This document shows positions 21,921 through 31,353 of a DNA stretch of 64,000 nucleotides, piece by piece (position 1 is the first letter of the stretch; each line of letters begins with the position of its first letter). A model generated the notes under the pieces. It ran no database searches and had not been told where the DNA came from. It saw nothing but the letters and a program-made list of their open reading frames with translations. The stretch comes from an uncultured Eubacteriales bacterium (GTDB lineage Bacteria; Bacillota; Clostridia; Lachnospirales; CAG-274): assembly GCA_949738935.1 (NCBI GenBank), contig CATJCJ010000341.1, positions 16,445-80,444 of the forward strand. Direction: 5' to 3'. Made by a program: the position numbers and the translations under genes.

Positions 21921-22412
21921 TTATTGTAAAGCGATTTCTTTTATATAAATATTTGTAATTAAATTTGTGTTAAATTCTTTTCTTACCTTATCCAAAACCT
22001 CGTCTTTAAAATTCTCAAGACCATCTTCTTTTTTAAGGTCCTCAATAGTTCTTTTTCTTAATACATTGTTTATTATATCCCTGACAACAACAATTCTGCT
22101 GTTTACGGTAGCGACAGTAGCCTCGCTTTCATCTTCCCCGCCTTTAATATCAAGGTTAAGATTAATTTTAGCTATATGTTCTTTTTTATCCTCACCAACC
22201 AAAAGATTCGTATAAATAGAATCTCCGATTTCAATAAGAGTATTCACACTCTTATCTTCAGGCTCAGCGTCCTCATCTTCAGCCTCTTGAGCCTGTTCTT
22301 CCCCGGCAGCGCTAAATGAGGTAACAACATAATAAGCCCCAAACGCCATAGTTCCAAGCAATATGAAAAGTAAAACAATAATAATAATAAGCATCATTTT
22401 ATTTTTTTCCAA
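21921..22412 (-). CDS. fliL: Flagellar basal body-associated protein FliL
   Basis: Single TM, FliL-like domain, position between motB and fliM. Confidence 0.85.
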   Translation of the reverse strand: MEKNKMMLIIIIVLLFILLGTMAFGAYYVVTSFSAAGEEQAQEAEDEDAEPEDKSVNTLIEIGDSIYTNLLVGEDKKEHIAKINLNLDIKGGEDESEATVATVNSRIVVVRDIINNVLRKRTIEDLKKEDGLENFKDEVLDKVRKEFNTNLITNIYIKEIALQ

Positions 22413-22432
22413 GTATATCCCTCCTACTCTAA

Positions 22433-23209
22433 TTAAGAATTCATCTGATTATTCTCACCTGAAAAATATTTACTTAATATTTTTATTTCAACTCTTCGGT
22501 TAATCGACCTGTTTTCAGGAGTATCATTAGGAACTTTGGGTCTAAACTCACCAAAGCCTTCCGCGGATATTCTTTCAGGTGAAAATCCTTTTGTGTTGGT
22601 AAAATACATAGCGACAGAAATAGCTCTTGCCGCTGACAAATACCAGTTATTAGGAAACCTCGGAGTATTAATAGGTCTGTTATCGGCGTGACCCTCAATT
22701 TTAACATCATTTTCAGGATACTTTGCGAGCTCATTAGCAACAATATTCAAAGCTCCCAAAGCTTCCTGTTTAAGGTCCGCCTTTCCGCTGTCAAATAAAA
22801 TACCATCTTTAAAACTCAAAGTAATACTCTGTTCATTTTGTTCAACCTCAACTTTATCTTGCAAATTATTCTCGGCAAAATAAGTTTTAAAATCAGAAGA
22901 CATTTTTACAAGTTCCTCAGTAGCCTCCTCAAGCTCCTCATTTTCTTCCTGAGCGTCACCTTGAACCATAGGCATAGAAACAATACCGTTTCCAAGGGCG
23001 TCAAGAATTGAGGTGCTCGCCGATTCCGTAATAGTTATTCTATTCGCCGAAGAGAACGAAGCCGCGATTTGCTCAAATTTAGCGGCGTCAATACTTGACA
23101 TAGCGAACAGAAGCACAAAGAAACAAAGGAGCAATGTAACCATATCACCATATGTTCCCATCCATTCGTCAAGACCCTTTTTAACTTCCTCTTCTTTTCT
23201 TTTAGCCAT
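22433..23209 (-). CDS. motB: Flagellar motor protein MotB
   Basis: Plug/TM region WMGTYGDMVTLLLCFFVLLFAMS and OmpA-like peptidoglycan-binding domain. Confidence 0.95.
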   Translation of the reverse strand: MAKRKEEEVKKGLDEWMGTYGDMVTLLLCFFVLLFAMSSIDAAKFEQIAASFSSANRITITESASTSILDALGNGIVSMPMVQGDAQEENEELEEATEELVKMSSDFKTYFAENNLQDKVEVEQNEQSITLSFKDGILFDSGKADLKQEALGALNIVANELAKYPENDVKIEGHADNRPINTPRFPNNWYLSAARAISVAMYFTNTKGFSPERISAEGFGEFRPKVPNDTPENRSINRRVEIKILSKYFSGENNQMNS

Positions 23210-24021
23210 TATTCATCACCAGCCTGAGCGTCTTTATTAGCGTCCTCACCAACATTTCTTCTCAAAGTAGGCGACAAGAACGCTTTAAGTTTTTCCTCAA
23301 TAATACGAGGGTTTTCACCTGCTTGAATAGATAAAATACCTTCAATCAAAACTTCTTTCATAAGTATCTCATCATTACTGTATGATTTCATTTTATTAGC
23401 GATAGGAGTAGAAATAAAGTTAGCCACAAGAGAGCCATAAAATGTAGTGATAATAGCAACCGCCATACTGCCACCAATAGTAGATGGGTCACTCATAGTC
23501 TGAAGCATCATAACCAAACCGATAAGAGTACCAATCATACCCCAAGCCGGGCCCATCGACGCTATAAACTCCCAAACTCCCTGAACATCTTTATGTCGGC
23601 CATCTATGTACGCGAGCTCTGTTTCAAGAATACTTCTAACCAATTCCGGGTCAGTTCCGTCAACAACAAGCATAACGCCTTTTTGCAGGAACTCATCTTC
23701 CATAGCGCTGGAAGCGTCCTCAAGAGCGAGAATACCCTCTTTTCTGGCAAGACCTGCAAGCTCAACAATTTTAGCGATAGCCTCAACCGGGTCAAGTTTT
23801 TTTGGTTTAAGAATGTTTTTAACAGCCTTAAAAGCGGTAATAACCTTTGGAAGAGGCTGAGCAATCAATGTTGCCGCGATAGTACCTCCCAAAGTAATCA
23901 TAACCGACGGCGGGTCGACAAAGTTAGCAACCGCGGCAAAATCCATATCCGCATTCAAAAGTATGGAGAGTACAATAAATACCCAACCTGAACAAAATCC
24001 AATAATAACGCCTAATTCCAT
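23209..24021 (-). CDS. motA: Flagellar motor protein MotA
   Basis: FVDPPSVMITLGGTIAATL, GPAWGMIGTLIGLVMML. Confidence 0.95.
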   Translation of the reverse strand: MELGVIIGFCSGWVFIVLSILLNADMDFAAVANFVDPPSVMITLGGTIAATLIAQPLPKVITAFKAVKNILKPKKLDPVEAIAKIVELAGLARKEGILALEDASSAMEDEFLQKGVMLVVDGTDPELVRSILETELAYIDGRHKDVQGVWEFIASMGPAWGMIGTLIGLVMMLQTMSDPSTIGGSMAVAIITTFYGSLVANFISTPIANKMKSYSNDEILMKEVLIEGILSIQAGENPRIIEEKLKAFLSPTLRRNVGEDANKDAQAGDE

Positions 24022-24046
24022 ATCCGCTTACCCCTTTCCTTAAAGA

Positions 24047-24229
24047 TTAGCGATATATTTTTCTTTTATAATCTATAATGTTATCTATAATATCATCAAT
24101 AGACTCCTTAACAATAATCTTGCGTCCGGTAGTCATTGTTATTGTCGTATCCGGTGTCGATTCAATACACTCAATGTAGTCACAATTAATATAAAAAGCT
24201 TTATCGTTTATTTTCGTAACAACTATCAT
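24047..24229 (-). CDS. flbD: FlbD/SwrD family flagellar protein
   Basis: 60 aa, INCDYIECIESTPDTTITMTTGRKIIVKES; between flgE and motA. Confidence 0.85.
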   Translation of the reverse strand: MIVVTKINDKAFYINCDYIECIESTPDTTITMTTGRKIIVKESIDDIIDNIIDYKRKIYR

Positions 24230-24266
24230 AAAAATACTTCCTCCAAAATTTTAAATACTTTATTCT

Positions 24267-24296
24267 ATTATAACTATATTTATCTGCCTTTGTCAA
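24267..24296 (-). promoter_or_regulatory. Near-consensus sigmaA-type internal promoter upstream of flbD
   Basis: Minus strand TTGACA (24291-24296) - 18 nt - TATAAT (24267-24272). Confidence 0.6.
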
Positions 24297-24319
24297 AAAA
24301 AATTTTTAACAAAGGCAGA
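24283..24319 (-). terminator. Hairpin downstream of flgE (attenuator/terminator-like)
   Basis: Perfect 11-bp stem TCTGCCTTTGT/ACAAAGGCAGA with 15-nt loop, 10 nt after the flgE stop. Confidence 0.5.
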
Positions 24320-24329
24320 AATTATTTAA

Positions 24330-25622
24330 TTAACGTTTAAGATTTACCAATTCCTGAAGCATCTCATCAGAAGTTGTAATAATTCTGGAATTAGCCTGAA
24401 AACCCCTTTGAGTTGTAATCATCTGAGTAAACTCATAAGAAATATCAACATTTGACATTTCAAGATTACCGCCCATAAGCTTTCCGCCGCTAGCTCCAAT
24501 TTCCTGACCTATACCATCAAAATCACCCGAGTTTGTAGTAGCTGCGTATAAGTTATTTCCAACTTTCTCAAGACCGGCTGGATTAGGAAAATCAGCGATA
24601 GCGATTTGCCCAAGGGTTTTCGTAAGACCGTTAGTGTAGCTTCCTGTGATAATACCATCGCCCCCAATAGAATATCCCTTAAGGGCTCCCGCTTTATACC
24701 CATTATCAGTGGTGGCGTCAGCGTCAGGGTTTGACGCGAACTGAGTAAGATTGTGAAAATCAACTTTAAGCTCAGGAGCGAATTCCGAATTATAAGGAGC
24801 GTTCGCCTGGTCAGCGAAATCAACAGTGGTAGTAAGCACAAGCGTATCAGCGTCCTGACCAAGAAGTGTACCGTCAGTATCAAATGCAAGCGAAAAAGTA
24901 GAGGTTCCAAAAGTCAAATCAACCATATTTTTAGGGTCACCATTCACGGTTGCTCTTGTTCCAAGCTCAATATCCCATCTCTTACTTCCTGAGTCATAAT
25001 TAAGAGTTACCTCAACTCTATACTCATTTCCAAGGCTGTCAAAGAAAGACATAGTGTTAAGTTGCTTAGGGTTAGTAGCGGGGTTAAGATTTCCGCTGAA
25101 AGTAATGGAATCCGTCACTGTAGGTTTAAGGTAAGACTTTGTTCCCTCATAGAGATTAAGTCCCTGAACTCTTTGTTTAACAATCTCATCATTTTCATTT
25201 GTACTCCAGCCATTAACCATCATACCGTTAGAATCAGTAAGATTACCAAAATCATCAACCTGAAAAGCCCCCGCTCTTGTAAAGTAAGTACCTGTAACGT
25301 CACTGACAATAAAGAAACCGTCACCGGAAATCATTACATCATTAGGGTTATCTGTTCTCTCTGTGGAACCTGTTGTCATAACGGTTGAAATAGCCGACAC
25401 ATTAGAACCAAGACCGATTTGCATAGCGTTTGTACCGCCCTTACCGGTAGCCTCGCTCGCGCCTGTGGCACCGCTTAGCGTTTGATTTATAACATCATTA
25501 AAAACTGTAGTTGACCTTTTAAAACCAACTGTATTAACATTAGAAATATTATTACCGATAACATCCATTTTTGACTGATGAACTCTCAAGCCGGAAACGC
25601 CTGAGAACAAAGATCTCATCAT
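24330..25622 (-). CDS. flgE: Flagellar hook protein FlgE
   Basis: MRSLFSGVSGLRVHQSKMDVIGNNISNVNTVGFK and C-terminal LEMSNVDISYEFTQMITTQRGFQANSRIITTSDEMLQELVNL. Confidence 0.95.
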   Translation of the reverse strand: MMRSLFSGVSGLRVHQSKMDVIGNNISNVNTVGFKRSTTVFNDVINQTLSGATGASEATGKGGTNAMQIGLGSNVSAISTVMTTGSTERTDNPNDVMISGDGFFIVSDVTGTYFTRAGAFQVDDFGNLTDSNGMMVNGWSTNENDEIVKQRVQGLNLYEGTKSYLKPTVTDSITFSGNLNPATNPKQLNTMSFFDSLGNEYRVEVTLNYDSGSKRWDIELGTRATVNGDPKNMVDLTFGTSTFSLAFDTDGTLLGQDADTLVLTTTVDFADQANAPYNSEFAPELKVDFHNLTQFASNPDADATTDNGYKAGALKGYSIGGDGIITGSYTNGLTKTLGQIAIADFPNPAGLEKVGNNLYAATTNSGDFDGIGQEIGASGGKLMGGNLEMSNVDISYEFTQMITTQRGFQANSRIITTSDEMLQELVNLKR

Positions 25623-25652
25623 AATAAATTACCTCCTTAAAATATAGCGCCG

Positions 25653-25708
25653 TAAGCCGTTTTGTCTGTCATTCAAAAACGGCTTAGCCTCCAAAAAGGT
25701 CCGGCTAA
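25653..25708 (-). promoter_or_regulatory. Two overlapping hairpins in the flgE leader
   Basis: mRNA sense: TTAGCC...GGCTAA (25703-25708/25684-25689) followed by TAAGCCGTTTT...AAAACGGCTTA (25653-25663/25676-25686), overlapping by TAA. Confidence 0.45.
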
Positions 25709-26079
25709 ACAATAACGGCGCCGTCAATATTAGTAAAGATATTTTCATTTTCATTATTCATAGCGGTAATGACTACCTTATTTTTAACATTAACAACAAG
25801 AGCGATGTCGTCCACCAAAACAAGAGAATCATTAATACCCTTTTGAGAGGCCTTATGAATTCCATTTTCAACTCTTTTAATTTGTTCTGAGGATAGAGAA
25901 ACATTTCTGTCATTAAGCCTCATTGAAGCGTGTTTTGAAAAATGAATTGGTGAATTGTCTTCAAATTTGCTGTTAAAAATATTTTGAAATGAGTTTGCCC
26001 CGTTTAAGCCCTCAGAACTCTTATGAGTCTTTGTTTTGACATTTTCAGGCAATATAATATTGTTATTATATATACGCAT
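25705..26079 (-). CDS. TIGR02530-type flagellar operon protein
   Basis: FSKHASMRLNDRNVSLSSEQIKRVENGIHKASQKGINDSLVLVDDIALVVNVKNKVVITAM; between flgD and flgE. Confidence 0.85.
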   Translation of the reverse strand: MRIYNNNIILPENVKTKTHKSSEGLNGANSFQNIFNSKFEDNSPIHFSKHASMRLNDRNVSLSSEQIKRVENGIHKASQKGINDSLVLVDDIALVVNVKNKVVITAMNNENENIFTNIDGAVIV

Positions 26080-26119
26080 TAAAAATCACCACTCTCACTC
26101 TGATTGTTTTTATTTTATC

Positions 26120-27139
26120 TTATTTTTCAGAATCCCCTTTAGAACTCTCTTTAGCGTTAACCTTAGAAAACGGAACCTGTTTATCTCCGACATTGAGATA
26201 ACATTCCTTATCTTTAACAACGACAGAATCAACCTTTCCCGAAACAGTGACAATCTCAGTATCAGTATCTTTAATTTTATAACTAACATTAATATCCTGT
26301 CCCACATAAGCTAATGAGTTCAATACTGAAGCGACATCTTTAACCTCAACATACTTTCCGCCAACAGTCAGGAAAACAGACTTACTGCCAATAGAAATAT
26401 CTGTAATAGGACCTGTTATAACATTCAAACTTCCATCCTCATTGTACGTTTCGGCTGAAATATTCTGACCCTTCAAAAGCATATTATCAGAAACAGAAAT
26501 AACCTCATGAGTATAAACATCTTTTCCGCCAATACTCAAAACAGGTGTATCATTAATAAATTTGATATAATCAACTTTTCCCTCAACAAACTCCTTAGGA
26601 TTAAGTTTTTCGTCAAAAGTAATAGCCTGAACAGTTTTCCCCACAAGAGAAAGAGCCTGAGAGACAACAAGATTTCTGTCAATACTTGTGTTAACATCTG
26701 TAGAATAAACTTGCTGAACATCAGAGTAAGGAACTTCCTTATCACCAATATTCAAATAAGCTCCTGTCTTTTTAACGGTAATAGAATCAACTATTCCAAC
26801 AACTTCTTCATAGACATTTTTGCTCTCATTATAAACTTTAGCGGAAATAGTTCTTCCAATCATACCATAAGCCTGACTATTAGTCATAGTATTATTAAGG
26901 TTGTTCATCTGTTCAAGAGCGGTAAACTGAGCCATCTGAGACACAAACTCCGTATTATCCATAGGGTCAAGCGGGTCTTGATACTGAAGTTGAGTAACAA
27001 GAAGTCTCAAAAAAGCGTCTTTATCCAAATCAGAGTTTTTCTTTGTACTGCTTGCGGCAGCGTTATCACCCTTAGCCTTATTCGCCTCAATGTCATAAAA
27101 AAGCGGTGATGACGATGCTGATGATGTATCAATTGCCAT
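26120..27139 (-). CDS. flgD: Flagellar hook capping protein FlgD with extended repeated C-terminus
   Basis: KDAFLRLLVTQLQYQDPLDPMDNTEFVSQMAQFTALEQMNNLN, then four ~54-aa repeats. Confidence 0.92.
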   Translation of the reverse strand: MAIDTSSASSSPLFYDIEANKAKGDNAAASSTKKNSDLDKDAFLRLLVTQLQYQDPLDPMDNTEFVSQMAQFTALEQMNNLNNTMTNSQAYGMIGRTISAKVYNESKNVYEEVVGIVDSITVKKTGAYLNIGDKEVPYSDVQQVYSTDVNTSIDRNLVVSQALSLVGKTVQAITFDEKLNPKEFVEGKVDYIKFINDTPVLSIGGKDVYTHEVISVSDNMLLKGQNISAETYNEDGSLNVITGPITDISIGSKSVFLTVGGKYVEVKDVASVLNSLAYVGQDINVSYKIKDTDTEIVTVSGKVDSVVVKDKECYLNVGDKQVPFSKVNAKESSKGDSEK

Positions 27140-27151
27140 ATTTATTCCTCC

Positions 27152-28708
27152 TTACGCTGTATAGTTTACGTTTGTCTGAAGAATATCTCCCTCATCAACG
27201 TACTCCATTTCCTCATTTTCTTCCTCAGCGGAATCACCGATAATATCATTAATTCTTTTAGAGGATTTATTTTGCTCAAACTCAAACTTTTGTCTCTCTC
27301 TTTCAGAATTCTCACTTCCAACAGACACCGACAAAGCGGAAACTTGAACTCCCTGTTCATCAAGCATATTTTTAAGATTGTTAAAATTAGACTCAATAAT
27401 TTCTTTAACCCTTTGATTTTCTGCTGTAAATTGAGCTGAGACAATGCCGTTCTCACTAACAATTTTAAGAGAAACATCTCCAAGATAATCAGGTTTCAGA
27501 GTAACTCTTATCTCACTGATACTTTCACTGACAATACTAGTTTTAAACTTATCAATAATTTGATTAATAACATCAGCGGTATTAACGTTTCTCATAGACT
27601 GAGTTTTTACAGCGACTTGGCTCAATGCTTTATTAATATTCTCAAAAGCCACGGTACTGATTCCTGTCTCGTTATTAAAATTAGAGTTATTAGCGAAATT
27701 CATATGATTATTTTGAAAACCGCCCTGCCCTGTAAAATCATTTTTCATATCCGTATTTTCAGCGGACTCAACAGGAACAAACGCAATCTCAGCGTTTTCC
27801 TCATCAACAGGAATATAACTATCACCGCTTTCCTTAATTAACCGAGAAGAAGTATTCTCATTTCTAACCATTCCCTCTTTAACAGAATTCTGTTCCATAT
27901 TTGAGGCTTTCTCATCATTAACGGAAACATTTTCTTTATTTTCAGGAACAATTATTTTCTGGTCAGAATTAACCTCCATCTCAAAATTATCATCAAAATC
28001 AGCGTCAACAGTATTATTATCTGGTTTACTCATTGACTCAAAATCAAAGTCTAAATTCAAATCTTTAATAATACTCTCGAAATCAGCAACTTTCTCATCA
28101 ACAAGCTGTCTAACCTCAACAATAATATCCTTTATACCCTCAATAGCTAAAAGGTCAGATGGGTCACCGGCTTGAAATACCTCCTGTAAAAACCCAAGAA
28201 GATTTTCAGGATTTTTAAGCTGAAAAACATTAATACCCAGCTGTTCAAGAATATTTTTAACCTCATCAACCTCAATACCTAAGACATCAGCAATTTCCTT
28301 TTGAAGCTCTTCTTCTTTTTCAGAAACAATAGTTTCCGCCTTATTATCAGAAGTCTCAACTTTTTTATCAGAATCAGTTTTACTTTCACCGCCATTAACA
28401 GCGTTTAATTCTGAGTCTTCTTGATTATCTTTTACGTCTTTGTTTTCCACATTTGTCCCATTATTTTCTTTAACAGTTTTTTTGTCGAAAGAACAGCTTT
28501 TATCAGCTTTAGAACCGTTTTGATTCACCTCATTTTTGCCCTTGGAAGAAGTCTTAATTGTTTCCTTAGGTGTTGAGGCGTTAACTTTTGACGAACCACT
28601 CAAATAATTCTCAAAATTACTTCTTGTTTTTTTAAAAGAATCTGAGTTTGCCCTCAAATTGTTTCCCGACATTGCCAAATTGTTAAAAAGCAATTTTGTC
28701 AATTCCAT
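27152..28708 (-). CDS. fliK: Flagellar hook-length control protein FliK
   Basis: Low-complexity N-terminus and Flg_hook C-terminal domain (ISEIRVTLKPDYLGDVSLKIVSENGIVSAQFTAENQRVKEIIESNFNNLKNMLDEQGVQV); start MELTKLLFNN at 28708. Confidence 0.85.
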   Translation of the reverse strand: MELTKLLFNNLAMSGNNLRANSDSFKKTRSNFENYLSGSSKVNASTPKETIKTSSKGKNEVNQNGSKADKSCSFDKKTVKENNGTNVENKDVKDNQEDSELNAVNGGESKTDSDKKVETSDNKAETIVSEKEEELQKEIADVLGIEVDEVKNILEQLGINVFQLKNPENLLGFLQEVFQAGDPSDLLAIEGIKDIIVEVRQLVDEKVADFESIIKDLNLDFDFESMSKPDNNTVDADFDDNFEMEVNSDQKIIVPENKENVSVNDEKASNMEQNSVKEGMVRNENTSSRLIKESGDSYIPVDEENAEIAFVPVESAENTDMKNDFTGQGGFQNNHMNFANNSNFNNETGISTVAFENINKALSQVAVKTQSMRNVNTADVINQIIDKFKTSIVSESISEIRVTLKPDYLGDVSLKIVSENGIVSAQFTAENQRVKEIIESNFNNLKNMLDEQGVQVSALSVSVGSENSERERQKFEFEQNKSSKRINDIIGDSAEEENEEMEYVDEGDILQTNVNYTA

Positions 28709-28739
28709 TTTTCTATCACCTCCCAAATAAAATAAATAA

Positions 28740-29549
28740 TTATTGTTGTTCAGGCGCCATTTGTTTAGCCGCGGCGGCGGCATTTGTAGAATCCATAGCA
28801 CCAAGTATAGCGCCTCTTTGTTCAGCGCTTATATTATTAAGTATACGAACAACCAAATTCATGTCGGTTCCAATCATTTCTTCAAGAACCTTAGCGGCAG
28901 CATCTTTTTTCATACTCTCAAAAGTCTGTACATATTGTTTCAATTCTTTATCAACTGCCTCCTGAGTAACAACCTCTTTATAAATCTTATCAGCGTTTTC
29001 AGGATAAACGCTCTCATAATAAGTTTTATAAGCGTTAGGGTCATTTTCAGCAATCATTCTATCAAAAGCTTCTTTATCACTTTTAAACTTAACCTGCTCC
29101 GCCTCTATCTCTTTAAGTCTTTTCATTTCAGCGTCATTATCCGAAATTCTTTTTGTCAAATTATCTTTATCTTCCTCAAGAGCTTTCTTTTCAGATTCCA
29201 ATTTCTTATTTTGAACAATAAGCTGTTCTTTTGTCAATCCACTGTACTCATCTTCCTCTCCGCCCTCTTCAGCGGCCGGAATCCACTCTCCAACAACAGG
29301 AACATCTCTCAAAAAAGGATAAACATAATCATCTCTCCAATTAAAAGGATTTAATAAAAACAACACAAGTCCCAGTATTATAATAAGCCCAAAAAAGCCA
29401 AGAATAATTTTACCTTTTCCCTTGCCCTTTTTCTTTTTTTCTTTTTTCTTTTTTTCTTTTTTTTCCGCCTTTTTATCTATATTAACATTTTCGTCCCCAA
29501 TCTCAGGAGCGGAAACGCTATTTTCATTAGCCTTAGTTTTAGCTGCCAT
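28740..29549 (-). CDS. MotE/MgtE_N-like membrane protein of the flagellar operon
   Basis: Lys-rich N-terminus, TM, coiled coil, C-terminal MIGTDMNLVVRILNNISAEQRGAILGAMDSTNAAAAAKQM. Confidence 0.7.
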   Translation of the reverse strand: MAAKTKANENSVSAPEIGDENVNIDKKAEKKEKKKKEKKKKGKGKGKIILGFFGLIIILGLVLFLLNPFNWRDDYVYPFLRDVPVVGEWIPAAEEGGEEDEYSGLTKEQLIVQNKKLESEKKALEEDKDNLTKRISDNDAEMKRLKEIEAEQVKFKSDKEAFDRMIAENDPNAYKTYYESVYPENADKIYKEVVTQEAVDKELKQYVQTFESMKKDAAAKVLEEMIGTDMNLVVRILNNISAEQRGAILGAMDSTNAAAAAKQMAPEQQ

Positions 29550-29584
29550 TTTTGCAACCTCCCATATACAACTTTCAGAATAAA

Positions 29585-30025
29585 TCAAGAGTTATTATAT
29601 TGATAACTCACAATTTCATCAACAATCTTTTGTTCTTTCAAAAGCTGTTCTTTATTATATTCAATTTTATCGTTTTCTTTAATAACATCAAGCATTTTTC
29701 TTTCTTTCATAGCCTCAACAAGTTCAACACGTTTGTTCTCAGCAAAATTTTCCGCCTTTCTCACGGCATTTTCCTGCTCCTCAATTTTGCGTTTTATGCA
29801 GTCTAAAAATGTATTATATCTTCTAAGCTCATCAGACCTTATGCCTGAATTAATGCTATTTCTGATAGAATAAATCAAATTTTTCTTTTTCTCATTAAGC
29901 CTTCGCAGAAAATCTCTTTCCTCATCAAGTTTTTTCAAAGCCTTACCATACTCAAGCTTCTTTTGTTCCTCAATTTTTTCTTTAATTCCCAAAAAGCTTT
30001 CCATTCTAAACTTAAAACCGGCCAC
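29585..30025 (-). CDS. fliJ: Flagellar export protein FliJ
   Basis: Coiled coil (v)AGFKFRMESFLGIKEKIEEQKKLEYGKAL; GTG start at 30025 after GGAGGTTGATTTTT. Confidence 0.85.
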   Translation of the reverse strand: MAGFKFRMESFLGIKEKIEEQKKLEYGKALKKLDEERDFLRRLNEKKKNLIYSIRNSINSGIRSDELRRYNTFLDCIKRKIEEQENAVRKAENFAENKRVELVEAMKERKMLDVIKENDKIEYNKEQLLKEQKIVDEIVSYQYNNS

Positions 30026-30030
30026 AAAAA

Positions 30031-31353
30031 TCAACCTCCGATAATTCCAAACATTTGACTTATAATATCGTCAAATTCAAATCTGGAATCCGTACTTTGT
30101 GTCAAAAAATCTATTACAGCGGGATGTTTCTCAATAGCGTAATCAATATCCGGATTACTCCCCTTAACATAAGCCCCAATATTTATAAGGTCTTCCGCAT
30201 CCGAATAAACAGCCATAGTTTTTTTCACTTCAAAGGCGTTTTTCTTATGCTCTGGAGTAACAATATCACTCATAACACGAGACACACTCGCCAAAACATC
30301 AATAGCGGGATAATGATTTTTATTAGCCAAAGCTCTTGAGAGAACAATGTGACCGTCAAGAATACCTCTGGCAGTATCCGTAACCGGCTCAGTCAAATCA
30401 TCACCATCAACCAAAACCGTATAAAGTCCTGTTATGGAGCCTTTGTCAGAAGTTCCCGCTCTTTCAAGAAGTTTAGGCATAACAGAAAACACAGAAGGAG
30501 TATAACCTCTGGAAACAGGAGGTTCGCCGGTAGCGAGTCCAACCTCTCTCTGTGCCATAGCGTATCTTGTAAGAGAATCCATAAGCAATAAAACATCGTT
30601 CCCCTCTTCTCTAAAATACTCAGCAATAGAAGTAGCGACCTGAGCGGCTTTTAATCTTACAAGAGCGGGCTGGTCAGATGTCGCGATAACAAGAACAGAC
30701 CTTTTAAGTCCCTCCTCGCCCAAATCTTTCTCAATAAACTCTCTAACCTCTCTGCCTCGCTCCCCGATAAGAGCTATAATATTAATGTCAGCCTTTGTGT
30801 TTCTGGCAATCATACCCATAAGCGTACTTTTTCCAACTCCGCTTCCGGCGAAAATACCAATACGCTGACCCTTGCCAACCGTCAAAAGACCATCAATCGG
30901 TTTTACGCCAAGAGGGAGAACCTCCCTAATTCTGCGTCTCTTCAAAGGGTCAGGCGGAGTGTTGTTTGTTGGATACTCATAAGAACAATTCAAGGGGCCT
31001 TTATTATCCATAGGATTCCCTAAACCATCAAGAACCCTCCCCAAAAGATTATAGCCAACCTTAACCGAAAGAGGTTTTTCTGATGCCTCGACAATACTTC
31101 CGGGACCAATCCCTTCCATACCGCCAAGAGGCATCAGCAGTATTTTATTTTCTTTAAAACCAACAACCTCAGCCAACACAGGGTCACTATATTTTGAGGC
31201 TCTTATATAACAACTTGAGCCAACACTAACAACAGGACCTATAGATTCAATTGTAAGCCCAACAACCTGAGAAACTCTGCCAAGCTTCTTAATATAGGTT
31301 TTTTCCAAAGCGGAATTATATTTTGATATGTCAATAACTTTCAACCAAATCAC
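30031..31353 (-). CDS. fliI: Flagellum-specific ATPase FliI
   Basis: GIFAGSGVGKSTLMGMIARN, LLLMDSLTRYAMAQREVGLATGEPP. Confidence 0.97.
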   Translation of the reverse strand: MIWLKVIDISKYNSALEKTYIKKLGRVSQVVGLTIESIGPVVSVGSSCYIRASKYSDPVLAEVVGFKENKILLMPLGGMEGIGPGSIVEASEKPLSVKVGYNLLGRVLDGLGNPMDNKGPLNCSYEYPTNNTPPDPLKRRRIREVLPLGVKPIDGLLTVGKGQRIGIFAGSGVGKSTLMGMIARNTKADINIIALIGERGREVREFIEKDLGEEGLKRSVLVIATSDQPALVRLKAAQVATSIAEYFREEGNDVLLLMDSLTRYAMAQREVGLATGEPPVSRGYTPSVFSVMPKLLERAGTSDKGSITGLYTVLVDGDDLTEPVTDTARGILDGHIVLSRALANKNHYPAIDVLASVSRVMSDIVTPEHKKNAFEVKKTMAVYSDAEDLINIGAYVKGSNPDIDYAIEKHPAVIDFLTQSTDSRFEFDDIISQMFGIIGG

